From positions 3,658,001 through 3,722,000 of the forward strand of contig JAGPYM010000001.1 in assembly GCA_020736575.1 (NCBI GenBank): a DNA stretch of 64,000 bases, read 5' to 3'. Positions 1-11,053 of the stretch are shown piece after piece. The position numbers and the translations under genes are program-made. How positions within the stretch are numbered: the stretch's first letter is position 1; each line of letters begins with the position of its first letter. Under the pieces are notes generated by a model. The model saw only the letters and a program-made list of their open reading frames with translations, did no database searches and was not told the origin of the DNA. This DNA comes from Thelonectria olida. Lineage: Eukaryota > Ascomycota > Sordariomycetes > Hypocreales > Nectriaceae.

Positions 1-1397
1 GGCGTCACCAAACTCGTCATCTAGATCGTCTGGATCTTTTGCTTTGGTCATCGCTCTTGGGCCTCGAGGCGTAACGGGTTTAGCAGGTGCTTGTGAAACC
101 TGTTGTGACTGGACTTGGATGGCAAGCTCCTCTGCTTCGTCGAAAATATCGTCATCCAAGTCATCAAACTCATCCGAAACAAGTGGTGTATCTTCTTTCT
201 TCGGCCGTTCCTCAGTTTTTGGAACACTTTTCCTGGCCAATGGGGTCTCAAGCTGTGTCGCGCTTATGCTGGCTTCAAGCTGCAAAATGTCGTCATCGTC
301 AAAGTCGTCCAAGTCATCAAAATCATCGTTTCCATAATCCGAAACATTTGACTTTAGGACAGCCTGAGGCTCGAGTCGTCGGGGAGAGCCGCTAGCTGTA
401 GCCCTTATCCGTCTCTTTTTGGGGGACGGAGACTCTGCCACGGGGTCGTTGGTCTCGCCGTCGTTTTGCACATTGATACTGCTTGTCACAGTATCCAGCA
501 GAGCGGTGACAAACGAAGACTTGGAAGCAGCTTCCTTCTCTTCTCTCTCCCCAATGGCGCGGCCACCTGATGTTGACCTCTCGACCTTCCTCCTCTTGGG
601 CCAGTTCAGTCCACAGCTAATGGCTCGCCGCAAGTTCCCCTCGCCGGCTTGTGATGTCGATCCTTTTCCCGATCTCGGCGACGACGAAACCATGAGTTGT
701 GCTAATGCTGGGTTTGTGATAGCCAGGGGGGTGTTTGCGCTTTCCGGACCGTTCAAGGCGTATCGATCCCACAACTCGAGGGTCGGATCGGCGTGTGGTG
801 ATTTCAAAGCTTGAGCGAGCTTCTTCACGTTGACTGAGGGGGGTTTCGGCTTGTCGAACACGGGGGATGAGATCGGCGATGAACTCCTAGCACGTTTCCT
901 GCCCTTCCTAGGCATCATGGGAGACAGAGCAGAACCGTAGAGGGCATCTTGCCTGTTGTCCCAAAGCAGTCGGTCGTTTGGAGAAATATGAGCCTCGTCT
1001 TCGGTAGCACTAGTCGGTTCGATGAGGTCTCGCCAGGTTAGCCGAGCTACCGGTGTGACTACACTGTCGACCTTGGCGCCGTTCAACGGAGACTGCTGAG
1101 CGTTCGCAGATGTGGTGCCTGGCTTCCCTGCGTCGCCTTGAGATTCATCGTCGGTGGTTTCGTCGATACGGGGTTCGTATTGAAACTTGTTCAGTTTGCT
1201 TTTTGTGGCTTCGGACACCGGTTGCAGAGGCTTCGCCTTCGGGGTTTGATATGTTGGATTACTTTTCGATCGCTTCCATGGAGAGCGATTCTGTTGCCTG
1301 CGATTAATCCCCTGTCTGTCTATAGTAAACATGGAAAGACCAGAGAACTTACCTTTGAAACCCCAACATAATCGGAATATGACTTTTGAAGAGGCAT
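1..1397 (-). CDS. DNA2: DNA2-like replication helicase/nuclease, N-terminal part (partial at window edge)
   Basis: Minus-strand gene whose 3' part lies beyond base 1. I place the ATG at 1397. A 15-codon exon (1397-1353) is followed by a 62-nt intron (1352-1291, donor GTAAGT, acceptor CAACAG), then an open exon from 1290 to 1. The visible 445 residues are mostly disordered and charged: a basic stretch with MPRKGRKRARSSSP, a NVKKLAQALKSPHADP segment with LELWDR, then acidic runs such as DDFDDLDDFDDDD near the window edge. This pattern resembles the unstructured N-terminus of filamentous-fungal Dna2, which processes Okazaki flaps and resects double-strand breaks in the nucleus. The nuclease and helicase domains would lie outside the window, so the assignment rests on N-terminal resemblance only. 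It could be another nuclear repair factor. Confidence 0.55.
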
Positions 1398-1836
1398 GGT
1401 AATCAGTAATGACAACCAAATTTGTGAAATTGACAATGCTCGTCCATCAGCGCGAAGTTGAGACGACCGATCCGTCAAATTGGCCCGCTCAATTCCTCGA
1501 GAACGATGGGACGCGTTTAATGGCCTGCCGACCGCGACGCGACCCGCCCCGCCCATGCAAACACGCGCTCTCATAACTCAATCAATGATGCGCATTCCAC
1601 GTGACACGCTTCTTATCGATAAAGCTTGCCCCAGAGGAAGCAGCTACTGCAGCCGTTGCAGATCGATGTCATTCATCCACTTGCGTCACTGCATCCCGCA
1701 TCGTCCCGTCATCCGATATTCTCAACGTTCTTTTGTTTCTTGATTCTTCTTCCTTCTCATTTTGCAACGCCCTAGCCAATTATTTCCCACTCAATTGGGC
1801 TATCTACATGGTAGACTCCCAGCTGCTTCCATCTTC
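1398..1836. promoter_or_regulatory. Divergent intergenic region
   Basis: This 439-bp stretch separates the outward-facing starts of the DNA2-like gene and the gene at 1837, so it must hold both promoters. The right half, from about 1725, is CT-rich on the plus strand (ttcttcttccttctca), as is usual in fungal leaders. I see no convincing TATA box. Confidence 0.5.
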
Positions 1837-3096
1837 ATGAACACACCACAACATAGCGGGGGCTCCGGCCCTCCCCCAAACCCCCAAGCCTACCGGCAAT
1901 CCATGGAACAGTGGCGTCAGAACGCTCTTGCGCAGCGCGGCCAGTACGAGGATCACGTCAGGGAGCAAATCAACCGGAGTTTCCAGGAATACACTCCTCC
2001 CTGGTATGCTTCCGTCATTGGATTCCGTCGCGACTGGAACCTGCTCGTCGCAACCTCAAGAGTTTCGGGCTTTGCCTCCACCCTCGGCCGTGACCTCGAG
2101 GACACGGAGACCAAGGCAATTGCGGAGTACACCCTCAACAACATCCATAGCAACGCAGCTTTCAAATGGGCAACAATCGGCTTGGCAGCCTACATGACCT
2201 ATCGGGGCCGTCACACCTGGCAATTTCCTTTCTATAAGCCCAAGCTAGGCGGCAGGTTCAACCCCAACGAGGCCACTAGCATCTTTAACAACAAGAAGAT
2301 TCGCGGCGCCTACCCACGCTTCACATGGCACACCCTCCGATTCACTGCTTACGCCGCAGTGACGATGCTCATGGTTGAGCCCGTCTTCCGTGCTGTCAAC
2401 TACATCCGGACCGAGACAAAGATGGCCAACGACCCCCGGCTCGAACGGTTTATGAAAGAGGCCGCTTCCAAGGTTAAGAAGGTCATGTCAGACGGCCCTT
2501 CGGGCGGAGACCCGCGTCAGAGGCGGCAAGCTGAGCCCACCGACTCCAGTGACTCTTACACGCAAGACGAGGCTCAAGAAGAAACCAATGGTGATCGATC
2601 CGCACTCCCTGCCATGCAGCACTCGGCAGATTACTATCGCATGCATGATAGAATGCGCGATACAGCACAGTCTCAAACGTCCCAACAGTCTGGGGATGAC
2701 TGGAACGTTCTTGATGAAGAAGACGGCGCCTCTCCCATTGCCGCCCCGGTCAGAAACCAGTCCACCACCACTGCTCCCGCCGGCTCTTCTTGGGAACGCT
2801 TGAGGCAGCAGTCCCGTTCTGGACAACAGACTCAGGAACAATCGGAATTTACCTCCCGTGGCGGATGGGCTAGCGTTGGCAGAGCCCAACCTCAATCGCA
2901 ATCCGAGTCACAGTCTGGATGGGGCAGTGAGAGCTCTTCAAGCTCAGAATGGGCCGGGTCCAGGGACAGCTACACGTACAACAGTGCGGACGAGGAGCGG
3001 GCTCTGGCTAAGGAGCAGGCGCAGAAGGAGTTTGATGAAATGTTGGAGAAAGAGCGAAACGGTGACCAGCAAGGGCGGTCATGGGGGAGGAGGTAG
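1837..3096 (+). CDS. Fungal protein of unknown function with two hydrophobic segments
   Basis: Single-exon gene of 419 residues. I chose the ATG at 1837 because no earlier ATG exists in this open frame. The N-terminus is Pro/Gln-rich. Residues about 20-190 look globular, with TPPWYASVIGFRRDWNLL followed by two hydrophobic stretches (KWATIGLAAYMTY and LRFTAYAAVTMLMVEPVF) that could be membrane spans. After about residue 215 the chain is hydrophilic and rich in Ser, Gln, Glu and Asp, and it ends in a charged helix-like tail (EERALAKEQAQKEFDEMLEKE). I do not recognise the family. A two-span organelle membrane protein with a long disordered tail is a reasonable guess. It converges with AIM21 across about 330 bp. 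Confidence 0.8.
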   Translation: MNTPQHSGGSGPPPNPQAYRQSMEQWRQNALAQRGQYEDHVREQINRSFQEYTPPWYASVIGFRRDWNLLVATSRVSGFASTLGRDLEDTETKAIAEYTLNNIHSNAAFKWATIGLAAYMTYRGRHTWQFPFYKPKLGGRFNPNEATSIFNNKKIRGAYPRFTWHTLRFTAYAAVTMLMVEPVFRAVNYIRTETKMANDPRLERFMKEAASKVKKVMSDGPSGGDPRQRRQAEPTDSSDSYTQDEAQEETNGDRSALPAMQHSADYYRMHDRMRDTAQSQTSQQSGDDWNVLDEEDGASPIAAPVRNQSTTTAPAGSSWERLRQQSRSGQQTQEQSEFTSRGGWASVGRAQPQSQSESQSGWGSESSSSSEWAGSRDSYTYNSADEERALAKEQAQKEFDEMLEKERNGDQQGRSWGRR

Positions 3097-3426
3097 AAAT
3101 TGGGAGAATGGAAGGGACTCAACACATGTACATTGCCATATTGTAGCTCAGTAACACTTAGGATAGTATTTGGGCCTAACGAAATGTAAAATATTCAACC
3201 TAACTATGCATACCTACCTACCTAAATCTATCATCAAGTTAGTTAGAGAAAATAAGTGCACAATCATCACTCATACTCTCGTTCGTTCATTGAAGAGATC
3301 GAATTCGATCCCTATGCAAATTCAATTGTTATAGTACTATAAAGGCAACACTGCCAGTTTACTCATGTCATAGACAACGCACGAAAGCAATTAACATCGA
3401 CCTCAGTTAGCCCAGGTATGCACCTC
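3097..3426. other. Convergent 3' intergenic region
   Basis: This 330-bp AT-richer spacer lies between two converging genes and carries cctacctacctaaatc short repeats and tactataaagg. It is presumably 3' UTR and termination sequence for both. No ORF or RNA gene is evident. Confidence 0.5.
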
Positions 3427-6116
3427 TTAGACCTTAGGCTCTTCTGGAACCTCCGCAGGCTCAACTTTAGGTGGTTCTACCAGCTTCACTTCGGGTTCCT
3501 CCTTGTCGGGAGCTTCCGTCTTTTCCTCGATAGGTTTCGTCTCCTCCAGGGTCTCTACCTTGGGCTCATCGACTGGCTGCTCAATGGGCTTCTCCGTGGG
3601 CTTTTCCACTGGCTCCTCAACGAGTTCAGCCACGGGTTCCGGAATGTGTTCCTGAACTGGTTCCTGGATTGGTTCCTCAACCTTCACCTCAGCCTCTTCC
3701 TTGACTGGTTCCACCTTTTCTTCCTGTTCCACAACCGGCGCAGGAGTGTCCTCACCAACAACGGCTAAGCTACCGCTATCAGGGTCAACCGACCAGAGGG
3801 TCTGAGGGATGGAGAAGGATAATGATACGGCGGAAGTCTTGGAGGGTTCAGGAGCTGCTGGGCTCTTAGCCGGAGCACGGCGCTGAGGGCCGCGAGCACG
3901 ACCTTTTCTTGCGTCGGAGAGTGGTGCTTTCTCCTTCTCCTCAGTGAGGTCCTCCTGGGGCTTAGGCTCTTCCTTCTTAGGGGCCTGAGGTCCAATTTGT
4001 AGACGCTTGTTCAGGTCACTCATAAAGCCCGCCTGCAACGCAGCGATCTTACCGCCCACGGGTCTGCTTGGTACCGGAGGCTTGGCCTTGGCAGCCTCAG
4101 AAGCACCAGGAGAGCTCTTAGCGGGCCGGGGCGGGATCTGGGGCTTAGGTTTGTCTGACACTGGAGGTCGCGTCTTCACTGCTTCATCGCTGGGGGTTTG
4201 CTTGGGCTTGGGTCGTTCAGGAATAGCGGGCTTCTGGGAAGAAACCTCCGGTTTGCTCTCTTCTTGCTTACTTTCCTCCTGTTGTTCTGAAGAGACGGTG
4301 GTCTCATAAAGTTGGCTCTCAGGAACATCTTCCCAAACATCCCGGCTAGGGAATCGTTGGCTGGGCGCAGGCCGCTTCTTCGCCAGGAAAGAATCGGATT
4401 CAGGTTGAGGTGCCCAGATTTGCTTCTCCTGGCTTCGGCTGGTCTTCACATCTTGGGGGCCCTGGATCTCTTGTTCTGCCAGCTCCTCTTGTCTTTGGGC
4501 AAAGAGGTGAGCTGGGGTCTTGGGCCGGTCCTCGGGACCCCCTGACAACGTCCGAGGCTTCTCATTCACATCGGGTGTTGACACCTCTGCGGTGTAGTGG
4601 ACACTATTGGGTGCGTCTTCCCAGACATCCTTGCTGGGGAAGTAATGGCGAGCCTTGTTGCCTTCAGAACGCTTTTGCTCCTCCTTCTTGGCCTCTTCGG
4701 AGAAAAGAGGCTCGTACTCCTTCACATCTTCCAGGGGAGTAGATGAAAACTCCTGAGAATAGTTTTCCTTGTAAATGCTGGTGGGGCGACTGGAAGGCTG
4801 GCTTGTGGGTTCCTCCATTTCATTGGCACTTCCACGGCGCTCAAGTGGAGGGTGAACAGCAGGCTGCTGCTTGTAGCGCTTGTTATCCTTGCTCACCTCG
4901 TCGGAAGCAAGGATGGGTGCAACGTATTCGTTGTCCTCATCATCAACAGCAGTCTCAATGTCTCCAGGGGAGCGATACTGAGGATGCTCGGGGTCATCAA
5001 CATGAACAGTCTTCTCACCATCCGGACCAGTGATCTCGGACTTAAAAGAAAGACCCCTCTGCTTCTCTGCATCGGCGGAGCGGGGTGACGAGATGCGGGA
5101 AGCATACTCCTCACTTGCCTGGAAGCCCACCTCGTCAGTAGGGGTAGCATGATACTCGGGCTTGCCACCTATGGACATTTATTAGTCGATTTCCACTAGA
5201 TTGCGCAGATTCAGAACTACTTACCACCCGCACGGCTTGGAGTGTCCCGGACAAGCTTGTTGAGATCGTTGCTGCTCATGGCGAAATCATTTTGGCGATC
5301 ATGCAGGGGAGTCTTGTTCTCCCGGTCGTAGATGTGAGGGTTCTTCTCGTAGTATTGCTTGTCAAGCTTGTCTTGTGGCGCAACACCATGACCATGAAGG
5401 CCATAGCTGCCAGGGGGTCCACCACGAGAGCTGTGTCTGCGATGGTGGTGCCTGAACTCTTCGGATCCAGGGGCAGGAGAAGGGGCTTGAACATCGCCCA
5501 GATGAGGGTTCATAGGCACGCGCTGTCCAATCTCAGGGATGCCATGCTCATCTTCTTCCTCGTCACCGGGCTGGCTCTCGGTGGCGGAAAAACTCGTGCT
5601 GGCCTTCTTCTTAATACCCTCGCTCGATGTAGGACGGCCAATGCCGTACGAGGCAGCCCTTTCGGAGTCGGTGCGAGTGACAGCCTGGACGCGCTGGGTA
5701 GCGCTCTGGGCAGGCAGCGAGGGCTTCGGAGCATGGAGCTTGAGATCGTGGGCAACAGTGCTAGTCTGCTCGGGCTTCTTCTCTCCCTCAAACTCCTCGG
5801 TCATGGCGCTGTATTCGCGGCCCTCCTCGCCAAGGGAAGGCATGGAGACGCTACCAGGGCGCTCGATTGACTCACTAGAGCCATTGTGATCGCTAAATCT
5901 GATAGACTTGGGGCTCTTCAAGGGAATGCCGGCGCTGAGGGGAGAGGGAGCGAAGCGGTCGGGGTTGGGAGATATCGAGCGGTCGGTGAGGCGCTTAGAC
6001 GCGGGACGAGGCGGGACCTTGGGGAGGGAGGAAGTTGAGGAGCTCGAGTCGCCCTTGTCCTGGTTTCGCGAGGGGCGAGGAGGGATAACGGGGGTTTGTT
6101 GCATGGTTGCGGCCAT
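3427..6116 (-). CDS. AIM21: AIM21-type cortical actin patch regulator
   Basis: Two exons: 6116-5225 and 5168-3427, with a 56-nt intron (donor GTAAGT, acceptor CATAG). The spliced product is 877 residues. The N-terminus carries SH3-ligand motifs (PVIPPRPS, PKVPPRPAS). It is followed by the conserved filamentous-fungal AIM21 blocks, including DLKLHAPKPSLPAQSA, TRTDSERAASYGIGRP and EHGIPEIGQRVPMNPHLGDVQAP. Further on are two similar FPSRDVWEDVPES / FPSKDVWEDAPNS motifs and PxxP-rich segments. The last 120 residues are a Pro/Glu/Val repeat (EPVEKPTEKPIEQPVDEP type). In yeast, Aim21 works with Tda2 at cortical actin patches to regulate barbed-end assembly during endocytosis. The family call is confident; the role here is by homology. 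Confidence 0.88.
3440..3720 (-). repeat. Pro-Glu-Val low-complexity repeat inside AIM21
   Basis: The 3' end of the AIM21 reading frame encodes a degenerate repeat of E-E-P-V/I-x units (about 5-7 residues each). At DNA level this appears as recurring ggttcctc / ggctcctc and ttcac/ttcctcaac blocks. It is an acidic disordered tail. Confidence 0.7.
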
Positions 6117-9100
6117 TGTTGTGTATGTGAATGCTCAATGAGAGCTGGAGTATTAAGGGTCAACGAATTGAGCTGGGGGCGAGCGTAGGGAGGTTGTTGT
6201 GGCTATGATATGGGGTTGCGACACCTAAGCAGCTGAGACACCTGGAGGGGTCAACAACCTAACGGGCGGGCGGTCAGCATGGGTAAAGCCTAAACGATGG
6301 GAATTATCGCAGCCGATAACGAACTGATGAAAGATAATGGACAAGCTCGAAGTGTAGAGATGCGCAAAGGTAGCTTAGAGAAGGAGCTGTTGGCAAGGGG
6401 AGCAGGAGGGGCGGGACCGGGAAACCACAGCCAAGAAGCTTCAGCTTTCGCCAGCCAGCGCCAACAGCGCAACGACGAAAGCGTCGCGGAGAAGCTTGCA
6501 TCACTCTGACCCTTGATGGTTTGCTAATGGAAACGGTACTTGGTACGACGTTCACCGCTTATCATTCAAGGGCGCGCGATACGGTTCATCGACGCTATCA
6601 GAGATAGAGGGCATGTCATGGCGCACGCTGCGCCCGTCGTCCGCCCACCCGCAACTCTCTTTTCTTGGGCACACCGAAAGGCCATGTTCAGGGGACAGGA
6701 ACTTACCAATGGAGTTGCAGTGATTTGTGTTGGGATCCCTGAAAGGGTGCTGAAGACGTTACTGTGTCATCCACGGCTTTGGGCGTGGTTGAGGCGATGC
6801 AGATGAGCTTGAGACGGGTTCAGATGGAAGCAGTATTCGTAGATCAGTCTTCATCAAGGAAAAGCTCTGGTCTTTGGGGGCTCGTGTACTCCCCTGGCGA
6901 GCGGCCCCAATTGTTACTTTATATACCTTCCATAGCTAATATCTACGTACTTCTGTACAACTTGCTCATCCACCTCGGGCGGCGTCCAGGTGACGGACGG
7001 TCCAGAGCCACTTACACTAGCAGTGTACAAAGGCATTACGGTCCCCTTCTCATGGTGTCCCTGTCCGTTCGTCGTCACTCTGCTGGTGAAAAAAACAGGG
7101 ATGATGATGGCGCCAACGGGACGGTGCGAGACGTGGGCGATCACGCACCGTGGCCGACAAACCGATTGTCCTAGCAAGCACTTTGCCCGTCATGCTCACC
7201 AGCCAAGCTCGACTTTCATGACGGATCGCCGTTGTCAGGGCCCCTCGCCCCATGGAATATTTTGCAGCTTTCCACGATCCAGCCTGATTCGCCATGTTTG
7301 ATTGTACAAATTGACCGCTTTTCTCGCCCTCTCCTCATCGTCCAGCGGGCGGCCCTGGGACTCGCAGCTGGACAAGTCGTCCTGGTCACTGATCTGGACG
7401 GTACAAAGGACAACTTCCCCAGTGGCTCATTCACAGTGCGCAGCCACCCCGCATGATGCCACCACCCAAGTCCACCCGCCAAGTCCCTGGACGGAAACGG
7501 CCATGTGGACGTCGTCTCGGTCATCCCCCTGCCGCCGTCCAGGTCCAGGTTCAGCTCCAACGTTTTCTGTTTGAAGACGTGACTGGCGACGCCGAGACGG
7601 AACGGAAACAAGGGAACATTGTCTGTGTCAATGCGTCGACAGGCCAAGGGTCGAATTTCTGACTGATTGATTCTTTTCCCAGCTTATATCCCCGGGGGCT
7701 GAGATGACTTTGGCTGACGGACAAAAGGGATCCTGGTTGGGGCAACAAAACCTGGACGAGCACCCAAAAATACCCAGCAATGACATCGTCATCATGTACA
7801 TGATACCCCAAGGTGTGTTCGTTGCCCTGCAATTGCTCGCCGCATTGCATCTTACACCTCGCTCTCTGGTACCTTTTCCTGCTCGCTCTCGCCGGGCAGA
7901 GTGGAACCTCTCTTCCCCACCGATCGAACTCGAAGCTTGCATGCTGCTGGTGCTTGGAGCTAGGAACAGAGTCCCAGGCGGTGTCGCTGCCCGCCCGCCA
8001 TTGAGAATTCCAGGTAATGACGCTTACTCGGTGGCATTTAACTGGTCGCTGGTCACAGGGGAACGAGTCGGAGCTGCAGCTTCTCCTGCACGTCGCATGA
8101 CCCAACAAAGCGTTTCCGAAAGGGTTGCTCGGTACCTACGCCTTCCTTACCTACCACCTATGTCCTCGACCCTATCAGTCGTCAATCTTGATCAGTACTC
8201 TATCATCTAGTTACCGACTGATAATCCATTACCATACGAGAACATCGAGTGATAAGCCGGAAAGTTTCCAAGAGATAGCTATCCGGCGGGCGGCCCGGTT
8301 AACAAGGGCAAAGTCCCCGTAGAGACTCCGGAGTGCCGGCGCTCATGACTCTCAAAGATTTCCCTTCCCAAAAACACTGGGGCCCAAAGAAGACACAGGA
8401 ACCGGTAAGAGGGCGATCATGGACCACAATCCCGTCATCCAAGTGAAAAACTTTGTTGGTTCGATTCCCCTGGAGCAAACTGCACTACTATCCGCACCTC
8501 ACCTCGCCTCGCCTTGGGTACTTTGTAGTTTCTCTGGGTATTGCGCTTTTCACCCCCCTCCTCTCACCAAAACGCACATCACAATTCATTGCCAGCTGTC
8601 ATCACTCTGACACATGATGGCACTGCAACAGCTTGCAACAGCACCAGCTTGGCAGCCTGACGTCCCATCCCCACGTCCCTCGTAGACCAGAAATGGCCCA
8701 TCATGACGCCATTCCCAACTCATCGTCGTTGCCCCTCTCCCCGTTTGCCGTCCCCGTCAAACTGCTCCAGTCCTCCGACGCTGAGGGGCCGCCGGGCCTG
8801 GAAGCGCAAATCCTCAAGTCCAGGTCCCCCAAGTTCCAACAGCCGGTCCCGGCCCCTCCTTTGCCTTGCACCTGGCCGGCTTCTTTTGTTTACCACGCCG
8901 AGTAAAACTGCAGTTGTCAGGAATTGTAATTCCAAGGGCCGAGAAGAGGGGTCTAGAAGAGAAAAACATTCCATTCCGTCTCATGTTTTGTTTGGCCCCT
9001 CATTCAACACTCACATCAGCCATGTGGCGCCTCGGTCAACACGGCGCCTCCATCTGCCACCTTCGGATCTGTTGCGCCCTCATGCAGCTTACGCCGAATA

Positions 9101-10312
9101 CACTTTTCTGCAGATTGCATTCATCGGTCAAAAGTAGCTTCTTTGCATGCATAGCGACCATCTCTCCAGACGTTTTCTCCGTTATCCACTCAGAAGCGAC
9201 TCTGTCCGGACCTATCCTTCACCGTAGTTAGGTCACTCACCTCGGTATCTCGTTAGCTAGACCGTCTTGAGGCACATTATCGATATTCCAGTATGTCACG
9301 AGGTTGCCAAAGTGTGCTTCTCCATTCTCCGCTGACTGGACACCGTGGACGTCCCTCCAGCGCTTGTTGGGTGGTCCTGGTCTGGTGCTTGGCGCCGCCA
9401 AAGGGGTCCAGTCGAACCAACAAGCGTCGTCTAGAACCATCATATGACACGGCTGTCCCCGGGCCCCCTTCCAATTCGAACTCTAGGGATCCGTAAACTC
9501 GAATGGAGCTCAGGAACCCAGGGGTTGGCTTCGTTTGTCCGAGGATATCAAATACTTCTTCTCCTTCTACGGATGAGTGCTCCTGGCTTCTTCCGTCTTA
9601 GCTGATCATCTGGGATTGAGAAGCGAACATCTTGCGCATAGAATCCCTACGTAGTAAGTGGGTTGACGAAGGTGGGGTGCTCATGGCAGCTTCCATTCCT
9701 TTGACAGCTCGAAGGCAGCTACCGTGTTGACTCTGGAACTGTGATCATATCACCTCGCCTTGGAGGCATCAAGAACAGATTTAAGCTCCATGTCGACATC
9801 TGACAAGCCTTATCCTACAGCATTGGAAGTCAATCGCCTCACACAATTAGAATGAGCATCATCGCCGCGAATCGTGACAATAATCGTGCTCTAATTCAGG
9901 CCAACACGGCAGCAGAGACGATTCAGTACAGACCCTGTTCCAACTCAGAATTCATCAAGACAAATCGACTACTTCCAAAAAAAAAAAAAAAACGTAACAT
10001 AAAAAGCCGTTCCTCGTCCCAGACGCCGTATCCTTAGCCGGGTATGCAGGCCAGTGCTCACCAGCAGTGGCCGTAACTTCGTTTGAAGAGGGAGGGCTTG
10101 CTCCATCAGCAGAAACCCTCAGTTTACATGCTTCGCCAGTGTTTGATATCATCTTCGTCTCTTCCATCAATAAGCCACTGCTGCTTCCTTATGAACCTCT
10201 GGATCCACTTGCGCGAAGCTCGTCATTCACCCGATATCCGTTACTCAAATGTCGTTCTTTTCTGTGTCATTTTGCTTCTCTGCCTGCGTATTCGGCCACG
10301 CACGGCGTCAAT
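6117..10312. other. Gene-poor region of 4.2 kb upstream of AIM21
   Basis: I find no coding region I can support. Short open frames on both strands overlap one another, lack codon bias or recognisable domains, and end quickly. The left end must hold the AIM21 promoter and the right end the TVP18 3' flank. Visible elements are CT-rich stretches at about 8500-8600, a 15-base A run at about 9976-9990, and the chance B-box-like string ggttcgattcc near 8458. A long non-coding transcript or extended promoter is possible. Confidence 0.5.
9976..9990. repeat. Poly(A) homopolymer run
   Basis: An uninterrupted run of about 15 A lies between ttcca and cgtaac on the plus strand. On the minus strand it is a T run that could stop RNA polymerase III, but no pol III gene is seen next to it. 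Confidence 0.8.
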
Positions 10313-11053
10313 TTACACAATCATCTGAGCAACACCCTGGCCACCAAGGGTCTTGCTACCAACAAAGGCCTGACCCTTGAGACCAGCAAGACCGTAGCAG
10401 ATAGCAGTGAGAATGAGGAATACGGCAGCGGCGATCAAGCTGCTGGCGCCTGTAAGGAGACTGATCCACTGGATGGCGCTCATGATGAGGTAGGCGGCGG
10501 CTCGCATGTAGTTGGTCGAGATCTTGCGAATCGCGGCATCGAACTTCGATGAGGTCGGGCAGATTCGAAGGAGGAGGGGAACCTCAACGAAAAGGATAAC
10601 GAATGCTGATGCGCTGCAGAGAGAAATTGGTTAGTTGGGATATGTACCAACAAGACGTCGAGGTGACGTAGAAGGGGGGGAACGAACATGGCAAACGCGC
10701 AGAAGATGATTCGAATGGGGTGGAAAGTAAAGATTGTCGAGATTCCCGTCGCAAGACAGATGATCATGGATAGAATTCCCAGCCTGTAATACGACCTTTT
10801 GTCAGCCCTGGAACAATGTCGCATCTACGTTGCCGTGGTTGATGTCGGCGTCGGCTACATCGGGGGAGCTCCGAGGGATAAGTTGATTGCGCAAGCATGC
10901 CAAGAGCTTCGCAACAACCGATGCGATCGGGTGAAGCTTACCATTGTCCGTAAATGCCTATTCCGATTGTTAGTACTGCAGTGCACCCTTCGGTTCGTTT
11001 TGGAGTGGCCACATACTGAAATTCCGGGTCTGAAACTCTTCCTTGAGCGTCAT
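10313..11053 (-). CDS. TVP18: Golgi apparatus membrane protein TVP18
   Basis: Four exons: 11053-11017, 10957-10942, 10783-10688 and 10613-10313. They give 149 residues, the usual length for this family. The start MTLKEEFQTRNFSIYGQW and the end GLAGLKGQAFVGSKTLGGQG are family hallmarks. Between them lie four hydrophobic spans, including LGILSMIICLATGI and a SLIAAAVFLILTAICYGL helix, plus the conserved EVPLLLRICPTSSKFD loop. Exon 2 is only 16 nt and encodes the IYGQW turn. The donor of intron 3 is GTTCGT, weaker than the others. TVP18 proteins sit in late Golgi vesicles of fungi and are linked to membrane traffic; their exact function is unknown. Confidence 0.93.

Noticed and set aside
7551..8108. 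Minus-strand open frame of 185 codons
   Set aside because: Composition is random-like with many Cys, Trp and Ser, it begins in no sensible start context, and it overlaps equally good frames on the other strand.
8450..8480. B-box-like ggttcgattcc suggesting a tRNA
   Set aside because: The flanks do not form a T-arm, and no acceptor or anticodon arms can be drawn around it.
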